The notes: a model not told the origin generated them from the sequence alone. Positions 34,159-46,579 are shown, numbered from the stretch's first letter. The stretch: DNA of 64,000 nt from Rhabditoides inermis (GCA_963966185.1 CAWZYM010000276.1:186001-250000); one strand, 5' to 3'. Numbers and translations: made by a program.

Positions 34159-35709
34159 TCCCCCATTGAGACTAATATTTACTATGGTGTGTGTCTGTCT
34201 GTCATTCTTTCCGGAGAGATATCTCTTTTCAAAGTCTACTGTAACTACTCATTTTTTCTAGAAAGTTTCTTTGATACCTGAGAACGCAAAATTTCAAATA
34301 TCTCGTCAATAGCGATCTTCTGATCATAGTTATCACCTAATCTCTTAACTATGGAGCAAATTTTCAAAATGATTCAAATCGAACGAAACTTGGAGGGTAG
34401 GTGAATCGACCTAGAAAAAATCGATAGCCGCGATACTAGCTGACTGTGACCTCATCTTCATGCCCAAATAGGTGAATGTACCCAAAATGCACCCAAAATT
34501 CATGATCTTCGATTTTTATAAAAATTGAATAGATGATAGATTACGTGAGATAGAGTATAGAAAGATGTTTCATTTTTCGAAAAGTCGCGAAATAAAGCAA
34601 ATATTATCGACTTTTCGTACAGGCAATATAGAGTGTCCAATTTGTAAACTTAAGCTTTTATGGGCATATAAGCCCTACTGTCAAAATTTCAGAACGATCG
34701 GACTTTGTCTTCATATGATATTAGATTATTTGTGAGCGCGCGTTACTTGCTGGGGTACTTGCTGGGGCCCTCCGGGTTGCTCGCTACCAGCCGCGAGGTC
34801 AACAGATCAATACCAATTAGTTGGCATTCGAAATTACTGACCCACATCCACATAGTGGTGTGTTTGTTCAATAGAAACACGTTTACATATTATCAATATT
34901 AGATGGTTTCGGTTGAAAAAGACAAAATTTCTAGCTTCAACGCATTACTTCAACGAAACGAAGAGTTGAAGATTGGAAAAGACAAGGAAAGTTTGGCAAG
35001 ACGAGTTCAGTCGTTATATAATGGTTTGTAAAGATCAAACTAACTTCAAACTTTATCAAACTACTTCAAACATGCGCACAACACTTAGGGCGCGCCCACC
35101 GGCGTATTTTCTCTTAGCCGTGGCAACGAGGTCATTGTATGTGTGTTATAGAAATATGGATTGAAAACAGAGACTGATCGGGTACATAGTGTTGTAGCAA
35201 AAACTTTCATTGTCATACTCTTTCATACTACTTCTACAGCAAGCGTAGATTATGTGAGGCGCGTGCCAGCCGGCGTGCTTTCTGTCAGCCGTCGCATGAA
35301 AATGTCACTACATTGTAGACATATATTTCTTCTTTCGTTTTTTTGTTAATAGAACATTGTTTTATCGAGACTGTTATGCTCTCATTATTACTGAAAAACG
35401 CGTTGTCTTTTGAGCAGTTCAGTAAAGAATGAAAGTGAGGTGAGGTGATCATTTTCGAGTATCAATAGAATACTCAAAAAAGAATCAAGTGCAAGACTCA
35501 TTCCATATTGCAAAGACTGTGCTTAAAGAAAGAATGATTTTTGTAATTGTTGTTAAGTCATAGAAAATAAGTAAAAATACAATGCTACCCCGTTTCGTTC
35601 TCGAACGCGAATAATATTTTATGTAATTCTTGCTCACTCTAGCGACAAGAACTTTGAATGTGAGAACATTGTAAAATTTGAGAGTGAAAGTGGACAGAAA
35701 AACATAGAA

Positions 35710-37080
35710 CGTCTCTAGAAAAGTGTTGTGCCCGACGCGGAGACGTGAGAGTAGAGAGAAGAGATCATAGAACTGCTTCTAGAAAAGTGTTGGGATCGAT
35801 GCGGAGACGTGAGAAGAGAGCATAGAACTGTTTCTAGAAAAGTGTTGGGATCGATGTGGAGACGTGAGAGTAGAGAGAAGAGAGCATAGAACTGATTCTA
35901 GAAAAGTGTTGGGATCGATGCGGAGACGTGAGAGTAGAGAGAAGAGGCATAGAACTGTTTCTAGAAAAAAGATGTGATCGATGCGGAGACGTGAGAGTAG
36001 AGAGAAGAGAGCATAGAACTGCTTCTAGAAAAGTGTTGGGATCGATGCGGAGACGTGAGAGTAGAGAGAATAGAGCATAGAACTGTTTCTAGACAAAATG
36101 ATGTGATCGATGCGGAGACGTGAGAGTAGAGATAAGAGAGCATAGAACTGCTTCTAGAAAAGTGTTGGGATCGACGCGGAGACGTGAGAGTAGAGAGAAG
36201 AGATCATAGAACTGCTTCTAGAAAAGTGTTGGGATCGATGCGGAGACGTGAGAAGAGAGCATAGAACTGTTTCTAGAAAAGTGTTGGTATCGATGTGGAG
36301 ACGTGAGAGTAGAGAGAAGAGAGCATAGAACTGATTCTAGAAAAGTGTTGGGATCGATGCGGAGACGTGAGAGTAGAGAGAAGAGAGCATAGAACTGTTT
36401 CTAGAAAAAAGATGTGATCGATGCGGAGACGTGAGAGTAGAGAGAAGAGAGCATAGAACTGCTTCTAGAAATGTGTTGGGATCGATGCGGAGACGTGAGA
36501 GTAGAGAGAAGAGAGCATAGAACTGTTTCTAGAAAAATGATGTGATCGATGCGGAGACGTGAGAGTAGAGAGAATAGAGCATTAAACTGTTTCTAGACAA
36601 AATAATGTGATCGATGCGGAGACGTGAGAGTAGAGAGAAGAGAGCATAGAACTGTTCTAGAAAAAATTATGTGATCGATGGGGAGACGTGAGAGTAGAGA
36701 GAAGAGAGCATAGAACTGCTTCTAGAAAAGTGTTGGGATCGATGCGGAGACGTGAGAGTAGAGAGACTAGGGCATAGAACTGTTTCTGAAAAAAAATGAT
36801 GTGATCGATGCGGAGACGTGAGAGTAGAGAGAATAGAGCATAGAACTGTTTCTAGAAAAATGATGTGATCGATGCGGAGACGTGAGAGTAGACAGAAGAG
36901 ACGTTCGAACTGTTTCTAGAAAATTGTCGTGACAGCAGCGAAGACGTGAAATTAGACAGAAGAGACCACGGAACTGTCTCTAGAAAGTTGTTGTCACCGC
37001 AGCGAAGACGTGAAAGTAGACAGAAGAGACCATATTACTGTCTCTAGAAAAATTCTGTGACCGCAGAGATGTGAGAGTAG
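35710..37080 (+). repeat. 63-64-bp minisatellite of Helitron unit 4
   Basis: About 21 monomers in nearly the same variant order as the unit 1 array, but lacking several of its higher-order blocks. TTCTAGAA is present in most monomers. Confidence 0.95.
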
Positions 37081-37082
37081 AC

Positions 37083-37120
<38 letters not shown>

Positions 37121-37406
37121 AGGGAGGCGAGAGGGAGAAGGGAGGCGAGAAAGAGAAAGGGGGAGAGAGAAAAGAAAGAGAGAACGAGAGAGGGAAAGAG
37201 AGTGTATATACATAGGTAAAAAAATAATGAAAGTGAGAAATAAGAAAGATGGAGACAGAAGAAAGTAGGAGACAGACAGTTAGAAAGACAGAAAGTGAAA
37301 GAGATACATAGACCTTTCGCATGGATGTCTCTCCGTAAGAATCAATAGAGAGCAATCAGCAAGATGAACTATATTTTATTTTCTATTCTTGGATACCTAG
37401 TGCGAA

Positions 37407-37434
37407 GGCGCGCGGCAGCGCGCCGGAGCGCTAG
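37407..37434 (+). other. Helitron-type 3' terminus of unit 4
   Basis: GGCGCGC-GGCA-GCGCGCC hairpin, GGAGCG, CTAG, then T of SatC. This is the outer right boundary of the four-unit cluster. Confidence 0.8.
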
Positions 37435-40400
37435 TCTACGCTTCCTAAAGTGCAACTGACACAGTGATTTTTTTTTCTTCTGGCAATTCTCTGATCTAGT
37501 TCGATCACGATTCGAACACATATGGAAGGAATTAGTTTTGCAAAAATGTCATAAATCAGCAGAACGGGGAAGTAACACTTTCCGGAAAGCTTTTCTACGC
37601 TTCCTAGAGTGCAACTGACACAGTGATTTCTTTTTATTCTGTCCATTCTCTGATCTACTTCGATCACGATTCGAACACATCTGGAAGGAATTAGTTTTGC
37701 ATAAGTGTCATAAATAGCAGAACGGGGAAGTAACACTTTCCGGACAGCTTTTCTACGCTCCCAAGAGTGGAACTGACACAGTGATTCCCTCTTATTCTGT
37801 CAATTCTCTGATCTAGTTCGATCACGATTCGAACACATATGGGAGGAATTAGTTTTGCATAAATGTCATAATTAGCAGAACGTGGAAGTAACACTTTCCG
37901 GAAAGCTTTTCTACGCTCCCAAGAGTGGATCTGACACAGTGATTCCTTCTTATTCTGTTAATTCTCTGATCTAGTTCGATCACGATTCGAACACATCTGG
38001 AAGGAATATGTTTTGCATAAATGTCATAATTAGCAGAACGGGGAAGTAACACTTTCCGGACAGCTTTTCTACGCTTCCTAAAGTGCAACTGACACAGTGA
38101 TTTTTTTTTCTTCTGTCAATTCTCTGATCTAGTTCGATCACGATTCGAACACATATGGGAGGAATTAGTTTTGCGAAAATGTCATAATTAGCAGAACGGG
38201 GAAGTAACACTTTCCGGAAAGCTTTTCTACGCTTCCTAGAGTGCAACTGACCCAGTGATTTCTTTTTATTCTGTCCATTCTCTGATCTACTTCGATCACG
38301 ATTCGAACACATCTGGAAGGAATTAGTTTTGCATAAATGTCATACATAATTAGCAGAACGGGGAAGTAACACTTTCCGGAAAGCTTTTCTACGCTTCCTA
38401 GAGTGCAACTGACACAGTGATTTTTTTTTATTCTGTCCATTCTCTGATCTACTTCGATCACGATTCGAACACATATGGAAGGAATTAGTTTTGCAAAAAT
38501 GTCATAATTAGCAGAACGGGGAAGTGACACTTTTCGGACAGCTTTTCTACGCTCCCAAAAGTGGAACTGACACAGTGATTCCCTCTTATTCTGTCAATTC
38601 TCTGATTTAGTTCGATCACGATTCGAACACATCTGGAAGGAATTAGTTTCGCATAAATGTCATAATTAGCAGAACGTGGAAGTAACACTTTCCGGAAAGC
38701 TTTTCTACGCTTCCTAGAGTGCAACTGACACAGTGATTTCTTTTTATTCTGTCCATTCTCTGATCTACTTCGATCACGATTCGAACACATCTGGAAGGAA
38801 TTAGTTTTGCATAAGTGTCATAAATAGCAGAACGGGGAAGTAACACTTTCCGGACAGCTTTTCTACGCTCCCAAGAGTGGAACTGACACAGTGATTCCTT
38901 CTTATTCTGTCAATTCTCTGATCTAAGTAGTTCGATCACGATTCGAACACATCTAGAAGGAATCAGTTTTGCATAAATGTCATAAGTAGCAGAACGGGAA
39001 AGTGACACTTTTCGGACAGCTTTTCTACGCTCCCAAAAGTGGAACTGACACAGTGATTCCCTCTTATTCTGTCAATTCTCTGATTTAGTTCGATCACGAT
39101 TCGAACACATCTGGAAGGAATTAGTTTTGCATAAATGTCATAATTAGCAGAACGTGGAAGTAACACTTTCCGGACAGCTTCTCTACGCTCCCTAGAGCGG
39201 AACTAACACAGTGATTCCTCCTTTGTCTGTTAATTATCTGATCTAGTTCGATCACGATTCGAACACATCTGGAAGAATATAGTTTTGCATAAATGGCATA
39301 ATTAGCATAACGGGGAAGTAACACTTTCCGGACAGCTTTTCTACGCTCCCAAGAGTGGAACTGACACAGTGATTCCTTCTTATTCTGTTAATTCTCTGAT
39401 CTAGTTCGATCACGATTCGAACACATCTGGAAGGAATATGTTTTGCATAAATGTCATAATTAGCAGAACGGGGAAGTAAAACTTTCCGGACAGCTTTTCT
39501 ACGCTTCCTAAAGTGCAACTGACACAGTGATTTTTTTTCTTCTGTCAATTCTCTGATCTAGTTCGATCACGATTCGAACACATATGGAAGGAATTAGTTT
39601 TGCATAAATGTCATAATTAGCAGAACGGGGAAGTAACACTTTCCGGAAAGCTTTTCTACGCTCCCAAGAGTGGAACTGACACAGTGATTCCTTCTTATTC
39701 TGTTAATTCTCTGATCTAGTTCGATCACGATTCGAACACATCTGGAAGGAACATGTTTTGCATAAATGTCATAATTAGAAGAACGGGGAAGTAACACTTT
39801 CCGGACAGCTTTTCTACGCTTCCTAAAGTGCAACTGACACAGTGATTTTTTTTCTTCTGTCAATTCTCTGATCTAGTTCGATCACGATTCGAACACATAT
39901 GGAAGGAATTAGTTTTGCATAAATGTCATAATTAGCAGAACGGGGAAGTAACACTTTCCGGAAAGCTTTTCTACGCTCCCAAGAGTGGAACTGACACAGT
40001 GATTCCTTCTTATTCTGTTAATTCTCTGATCTAGTTCGATCACGATTCGAACACATCTGGAAGGAATATGTTTTGCATAAATGTCATAATTAGCAGAACG
40101 GGGAAGTAACACTTTCCGGACAGCTTTTCTACGCTTCCTAAAGTGCAACTGACATAGTGATTTTTTTTTCTTCTGTCAATTCTCTGATCTAGTTCGATCA
40201 CGATTCGAACACATCTGGAAGGAATTAGTTTTGCATAAATGTCATAATTATGAAGCAAAACGAGGAAGTAACACTTTCCGGAAAGCTTTTCTACGCTTCC
40301 TAAAGTGCAACTGACACAGTGATTTTTTTTCTTCTGTCAATTCTCTGATCTAGTTCGATCACGATTCGAACACATATGGAAGGAATTAGTTTTGCATAAA

Positions 40401-43400
40401 TGTCATAATTAGCAGAACGGGGAAGTAACACTTTCCGGAAAGCTTTTCTACGCTCCCAAGAGTGGAACTGACACAGTGATTCCTTCTTATTCTGTTAATT
40501 CTCTGATCTAGTTCGATCACGATTCGAACACATCTGGAAGGAATATGTTTTGCATAAATGTCATAATTAGCAGAACGGGGAAGTAACACTTTCCGGACAG
40601 CTTTTCTACGCTTCCTAAAGTGCAACTGACATAGTGATTTTTTTTCTTCTGTCAATTCTCTGATCTAGTTCGATCACGATTCGAACACATCTGGAAGGAA
40701 TTAGTTTTGCATAAATGTCATAATTATGAAGCAAAACGAGGAAGTAACACTTTCCGGAAAGCTTTTCTACGCTCCCAAGAGTGGAACTGACACAGTGATT
40801 CCTTCTTATTCTGTTAATTCTCTGATCTAGTTCGATCACGATTCGAACACATCTGGAAGGAATATGTTTTGCATAAATGTCATAATTAGCAGAACGGGGA
40901 AGTAACACTTTCCGGACAGCTTTTCTACGCTTCCTAAAGTGCAACTGACACAGTGATTTTTTTTCTTCTGTCAATTCTCTGATCTAGTTCGATCACGATT
41001 CGAACACATATGGAAGGAATTAGTTTTGCATAAATGTCATAATTAGCAGAACGAGGAAGTAACACTTTCCGGAAAGCTTTTCTACGCTTCCTAGAGTGCA
41101 ACTGACACAGTGATTTCTTTTTATTCTGTCCATTCTCTGATCTACTTCGATCACGATTCGAACACATCTGGAAGGAGTTAGTTTTGCATAAGTGTCATAA
41201 AAAGCAGAACGGGGAAGTAACACTTTCCGGACAGCTTTTCTACGCTCCCAAGAGTGGAACTGACACAGTGATTCCTTCTTATTCTGTCAATTCTCTGATC
41301 TAGTTCGATCACGATTCGAACACATCTAGAAGGAATCAGTTTTGCATAAATGTCATAAGTAGCAGAACGGGAAAGTGACACTTTTCGGACAGCTTTTCTA
41401 CGCTCCCAAAAGTGGAACTGACACAGTGATTCCCTCTTATTCTGTCAATTCTCTGATCTAGTTCGATCACGATTCGAACACATCTGGAAGGAATTAGTTT
41501 TGCATAAATGTCATAATTAGCAGAACGTGGAAGTAACACTTTTCGGACAGCTTCTCGAAGCTCCCTAGAGTGGAACTAACACAGTGATTCCTCCTTTGTC
41601 TGTTAATTATCTGATCTAGTTCGATCACGATTCGAACACATCTGGAAGAATATAGTTTTGCATAAATGGCATAATTAGCAGAACGGGGAAGTAACACTTT
41701 CCGGACAGCTTTTCTACGCTTCCTAAAGTGCAACTGACACAGTGATTTTTTTTCTTCTGTCAATTCTCTGATCTAGTTCGATCACGATTCGAACACATAT
41801 GGAAGGATTTAGTTTTGCATAAATGTCATAATTAGCAGAACGAGGAAGTAACACTTTCCGGAAAGCTTTTCTACGCTTCCTAGAGTGCAACTGACACAGT
41901 GATTTCTTTTTATTCTGTCCATTCTCTGATCTACTTCGATCACGATTCGAGTACATCTGGAAGGAATTAGTTTTGCATAAGTGTCATAAATAGCAGAACG
42001 GGGAAGTAACACTTTCCGGACAGCTTTTCTACGCTCCCAAGAGTGGAACTGACACAGTGATTCCTTCTTATTCTGTCAATTCTCTGATCTAGTTCGATCA
42101 CGATTCGAACACATCTAGAAGGAATCAGTTTTGCATAAATGTCATAAGTAGCAGAACGGGAAAGTGACACTTTTCGGACAGCTTTTCTACGCTCCCAAAA
42201 GTGGAACTGACACAGTGATTCCTTCTTATTCTGTCAATTCTCTGATCTAGTTCGATCACGATTCGAACACATCTGGAAGGAATATGTTTTGCATAAATGT
42301 CATAATTAGCAGAACGGGGAAGTAACACTTTCCGGACAGCTTTTCTACGCTTCCTAAAGTGCAACTGACACAGTGATTTTTTTTCTTCTGTCAATTCTCT
42401 GATCTAGTTCGATCACGATTCGAACACATATGGAAGGATTTAGTTTTGCATAAATGTCATAATTAGCAGAACGAGGAAGTAACACTTTCCGGAAAGCTTT
42501 TCTACGCTTCCTAGAGTGCAACTGACACAGTGATTTCTTTTTATTCTGTCCATTCTCTGATCTACTTCGATCACGATTCGAACACATCTGGAAGGAATTA
42601 GTTTTGCATAAGTGTCATAAATAGCAGAACGGGGAAGTAACACTTTCCGGACAGCTTTTCTACGCTCCCAAGAGTGGAACTGACACAGTGATTCCTTCTT
42701 ATTCTGTCAATTCTCTGATCTAGTTCGATCACGATTCGAACACATCTAGAAGGAATCAGTTTTGCATAAATGTCATAAGTAGCAGAACGGGAAAGTGACA
42801 CTTTTCGGACAGCTTTTCTACGCTCCCAAAAGTGGAACTGACACAGTGATTCCCTCTTATTCTGTCAATTCTCTGATTTAGTTCGATCACGATTCGAACA
42901 CATCTGGAAGGAATTAGTTTTGCATAAATGTCATAATTAGCAGAACGTGGAAGTAACACTTTCCGGACAGCTTCTCGAAGCTCCCTAGAGTGGAACTAAC
43001 ACAGTGATTCCTCCTTTGTCTGTTAATTATCTGATCTAGTTCGATCACGATTCGAACACATCTGAAAAAATATAGTTTTGCATAAATGTCATAATTAGCA
43101 GAACGGGGAAGTAACACTTTCCGGACAGCTATTCTACGCTTCCTAAAGTGCAACTGACACAGTGATTTTTTTTCTTCTGTCAATTCTCTGATCTAGTTCG
43201 ATCACGATTCGAACACATCTGGAAGGAATTAGTTTTGCATAAATGTCATAATTAGCAGAACGTGGAAGTAACACTTTCCGGACAGCTTCTCGAAGCTCCC
43301 TAGAGTGGAACTAACACAGTGATTCCTCCTTTGTCTGTTAATTATCTGATCTAGTTCGATCACGATTCGAACACATCTGAAAAAATATAGTTTTGCATAA

Positions 43401-44175
43401 ATGTCATAATTAGCAGAACGGGGAAGTAACACTTTCCGGACAGCTATTCTACGCTTCCTAAAGTGCAACTGACACAGTGATTTTTTTTCTTCTGTCAATT
43501 CTCTGATCTAGTTCGATCACGATTCGAACACATATGGAAGGAATTAGTTTTGCATAAGTGTCATAAATAGCAGAACGGGGAAGTAACACTTTCCGGACAG
43601 CTTTTCTTTGCTCCCAAGAGTGGAACTGACACAGTGATTCCTTCTTATTCTGTCAATTCTCTGATCTAGTTCGATCACGATTCGAACACATCTGGAAGGA
43701 ATCAGTTTTGCATAAATGTCATAAATAGCAGAACGGGGAAGTAACACTTTCCGGACAGCTTTTCTACGCTCCCAAGAGTGGAACTGACACAGTGATTCTT
43801 TCTTATTCTGTCAATTCTCTGATCTAGTTCGATCACGAATCGAACACATCTGGAAGAAACTAGTTCTGCATAAATGTCATAATTAGCATAACGAGGAAGT
43901 AACATTTTCCGGACAGCTTCTCTACGCTTCCTAGAGTGCAACTGACACAGTGATTTCTTCCTATTCTGTTAGTTCTCTGATCTAGTTTGATCACGATTCG
44001 AACACATCTGGAAGGAATTAGTTTTGCATAAATGTCATAATTAGCAGAACGGGGAAGTTACATTTTCCGGACAGCTTCTCTACGCTTCCTAGAGTGCAAC
44101 TGACACAGTGATTTCTTTTCATTCTGTCAATTCTCTGATCTAGTTCGATCACGATTCAAACACATCTGGATGGAT
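37435..44175 (-). repeat. SatC ~158-bp satellite, right of the Helitron cluster
   Basis: About 43 reverse-orientation monomers continuing the array broken at 25401. Higher-order blocks are visible: similar stretches recur at offsets of 789 bp (5 monomers), 631 bp (4) and 315 bp (2, at 42914-43540). The last monomers, from about 43850, are more diverged, as usual at an array edge. The recurring ORFs of 67-120 codons have no independent support. Confidence 0.97.
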
Positions 44176-44252
44176 ATTACTGTTCCACTCTACCCCGCGT
44201 GCAAGCTAATCAAAATCATTGGTGAATGTTTCATTCATTCATTATTAGAACA

Positions 44253-44620
44253 TTACACATGGAAATAAATCATTTTCAAATTATTGGGAAAATGCGTAGT
44301 TGGATGCAAAATTAGCATGGGGATAAGAACATCGCTGGTTGGGAGGTTGCACGGCTCGGGGAAGTGAAGGCGGAGGTTGAGGCGGTCGGCATCGTCGTCC
44401 CTCGTCCAGTCGCCGGCGCGCAGAAAACCATCGCGAGCCTCAATCCATTCGATCACCAGCGTCGCGTGATCATAGTCTGTCTCCTGGAATGAGAACGCCT
44501 CGAAGTCGAGTCGGACCGTGATGCTGTCTTTGGGAGAGAGCACTCCTCCACATGAACTGAAGTGTGTTTGTTCTCCGTGAAGATGTTCCATTGCACTACT
44601 TCGTTGCCTTGTTTGATGAC
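44253..44620 (-). other. MSP-like domain, copy 2 (3' end of the locus)
   Basis: Exon reads IKQGNEVVQWNIFTENKH, then after a one-base frame shift SSCGGVLSPKDSITVRLDFE and HATLVIEWIEARDGF. It aligns strand by strand with copy 1 and with MSP proteins (CGVLdPKe...v..dafaF). It ends with about 20 extra residues before a stop at 44253-44255. The preceding exon 44671-44792 (ADFNDVLYALSITGAYAAL) parallels 45774-45881 (NLRGLLYCVGVVGAYAGI), which may be the last PTP helices. Confidence 0.6.
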
Positions 44621-45001
44621 CTGGAACTCTCAGGCTGATTAGTCGATCGATGTTGATTGGCGGAACTCACTGTAAACGGGCAAGAGTTCGCAGTGGCGAA
44701 GATGGCCGGTTGAGCAAGCGCAGCGTACGCTCCCGTGATGGACAACGCGTAGAGGACGTCGTTGAAGTCCGCCGCACGTTCCGCTCGCACTTCTAAGAGA
44801 GAAGCAGGTAGGTAGATTCTTCGATACCGTACTCCACTCTACAGTAACTCTACAGTAGTCAAGTCTACCGCGCAATGTGTTTATACGACTAACCGCCCAA
44901 AGTTGATCATAATGGTATCGAGAGTGAAAGTGGTAGATCGGCTGATCTGGAACATTTTATGGTAATCAGAAGAAGAAAACAAAAACGTGATGTAGACGTA
45001 C

Positions 45002-45292
45002 TCCATTTCTGCAGAGAAACGCCGACGGCTGAACAAAAAGCTCGTCGATGAGCGGCAGCAGAGTGTGCGCATTCTCAGGACACCCCATCGTCGTCCTGAA
45101 ACACGAGAGGTGAGATGCATGAAAGAAAGAAGAGACAGGGGACAGACATAGGATGGCGACGCACCAGTCTCCGTATTTGATGCCGATGCACTCGAACGTC
45201 GTTTGCGCGTTGAGCGACACTTCGAGCATGTACCGCGTCGAGTATTTATTCTGCTCGATCTTTCTTGTTTTGACCGTGATTCCATTCGATAC
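45002..45292 (-). other. PTP-like C-terminal half, copy 2
   Basis: Follows the MSP copy in the same frame: NGITVKTRKIEQ, YSTRYMLEVSL, then across a ~69-bp intron (45096-45164) GDWTTMGCPENAHTLLPLID (WPD-loop position; the Asp is replaced) and AFLCRNG (P-loop start). The N-terminal half of a PTP domain, with the KNRY and NxxYINA motifs, is not seen. Confidence 0.55.
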
Positions 45293-45565
45293 TGAGAAGG
45301 AGATGGGGATGGCTTGGCGGTCGGCGTGCTCGTCTTTCTCCCATCCTTCGCCGCGCACATCGCCCTCCTTGATCGGAATCCACTCGAGCATCACCGAGGC
45401 ATTCTCTCAGCCTGCGTCGACGTAGGCGAACGGGATGACGTCAACCTTGACCGTGACACACTCTCCGACAGCCAAGAGGCCGGAGCTCGGCTGGATGGAG
45501 GCGTGGCGGTTTCTCGTCCATATTTTCCACTGAATGCGAGAACCGCTGTGGCTCGTGTTGGCGAG
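45293..45565 (-). other. MSP-like domain, copy 1
   Basis: Reads LANTSHSGSRIQWKIWTRN, then SSGLLAVGECVTVKVDV and ASVMLEWIPIKEG. This matches the seven-stranded MSP fold pattern (N.s...i.wkikt.n, P..G.l.pge.v.v.v, d...veW). An in-frame TGA at 45407-45409 interrupts the loop before the last strands. Confidence 0.6.
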
Positions 45566-46025
45566 CTGTAACAACCCGGCTGATCAATCGATTTCGATTG
45601 ATCGCTCACCTGTACAGAAACGCTGCTGCTCAGCTCGAACTTGGAGATGGAGATCTCCTGCGGCGATACTTAGATCATCTGTCCTTCGTTCGCACGCATC
45701 CAGGCCCACTTGCTCAGAATTTTGTGGTACTGAAAGCAGAACTGATCTCTCCCGGCTGTCCCGTCTTCATTACCACATTGTCTGCTGCCGTGACGAGGAC
45801 GAGGTTGCGGATGCCGGCATATGCACCAACGACTCCAACGCAGTACAAGAGACCGCGCAGGTTTGGCAAAGGCTCGGTAAGCTGAAAGGATGGAGAGTCA
45901 GTAGACTCGTGGTAATTACACTTTACAAGAACAGCAGCGAACATTTCTTTACAAAATCTGAACAAGCACTCTGTTTTAAACAACTCTCTACAGTAACCGG
46001 CATCGGCTACAGTAGCCGAGCGTAC

Positions 46026-46319
46026 CTCGGAGTTTCCGCAGCGCGTCGATGATGCCGAGGCGCTTGCCTTGGCGGGCGTGGACTACGAGGATTGCCGCCA
46101 GTACGAGAGCCGATGCGCGCGTGCCGTTCCGACAGAGAAGGCTGCACGTGCAACTCGTTCACAAGACGCAGTACGTTGTGTGTCGTGGCGGGCGTCATGC
46201 CGGCGGGCCTGGAACTCAGCAGATGAGATGGAGTGGGAAGATGGAGCAGTAGTGAAGAACTCACCAATCTTCGAAAACGACCACTGAGCATGTTCACTCT
46301 CATCCCCTGTCGGCAGAGC
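46026..46319 (-). other. PTP-like C-terminal half, copy 1
   Basis: Exons 46265-46319 and 46026-46208. Before the P-loop it reads TTHNVLRLVNELHVQP, parallel to copy 2 and to the segment after the WPD loop of PTPs. After a frame shift it reads LLCRNGTRASALVLAAILVV and GIIDALRKLR. The P-loop is degenerate: the Arg expected six residues after Cys is Ala, and an Arg sits at +5, so catalysis is unlikely. Confidence 0.5.
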
Positions 46320-46579
46320 CTCAAACGATCTTTTCAGTTCAGCTACCGGATATGCGGACAGAAACAGTCCAACAATACAGCGTGAACGGAGTATGACACA
46401 CCTGTAATATGCGGTTGACAGTGGATGCGGCTGCGAAGGGCGTTCCGTGATTGGACGGGGGGTGGAAGGCCGAGGGCGGTCCGGCGCCTTGAAAGCGGTA
46501 CGGCAGCGGGAGAGGTGAAAGAATGGCATGGCAGCTGCTCCAGAGGAGTAGTGTCGACTGTGGTGTGCCATTCTCGTCG

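Larger units (their letters stand above)
34159..37434 (+). mobile_element. Helitron-like unit 4 (complete, 3276 bp)
   Basis: Begins TCCCCCATTGAGACTAATAT after CTAG of unit 3 and ends with hairpin (37407-37424), GGAGCG and CTAG (37431-37434). The following T belongs to the resumed SatC array. Apart from a shorter minisatellite it is nearly identical to unit 1 over shared sequence. No coding ORF. Confidence 0.82.
44253..46571 (-). pseudogene. PTP-like + MSP-like two-module locus with disrupted frames
   Basis: By-eye exons (minus): 46402-46571, 46265-46319, 46026-46208, 45774-45881, 45610-45729, 45165-45565, 45002-45095, 44671-44792 and 44253-44620, with short introns such as 44621-44670 (50 bp) and 45566-45609 (44 bp). 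The order of homologies is PTP C-terminal half, MSP, PTP C-terminal half, MSP, so a whole module has duplicated in tandem. Frames break at least three times: a shift near 46140, TGA at 45407-45409, and a shift near 44555. It is either a pseudogene or suffers from base errors; the aligned residues remain conserved. MSP domains make nematode sperm cytoskeleton or VAP-like adaptors. PTP domains remove phosphate from tyrosine. A protein joining both would be an unusual architecture. ATG at 46569-46571 is a possible start only. Confidence 0.5.

Noticed and set aside
25675..35349. ORFs of 60-70 codons in Helitron single-copy parts
   Set aside because: No Rep or helicase motif, and frames are not preserved among units 1, 2 and 4.
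22416..44000. Many 67-120-codon ORFs in SatC
   Set aside because: They repeat every 158 bp with the satellite and shift with monomer subtype, so they are by-products of the repeat.
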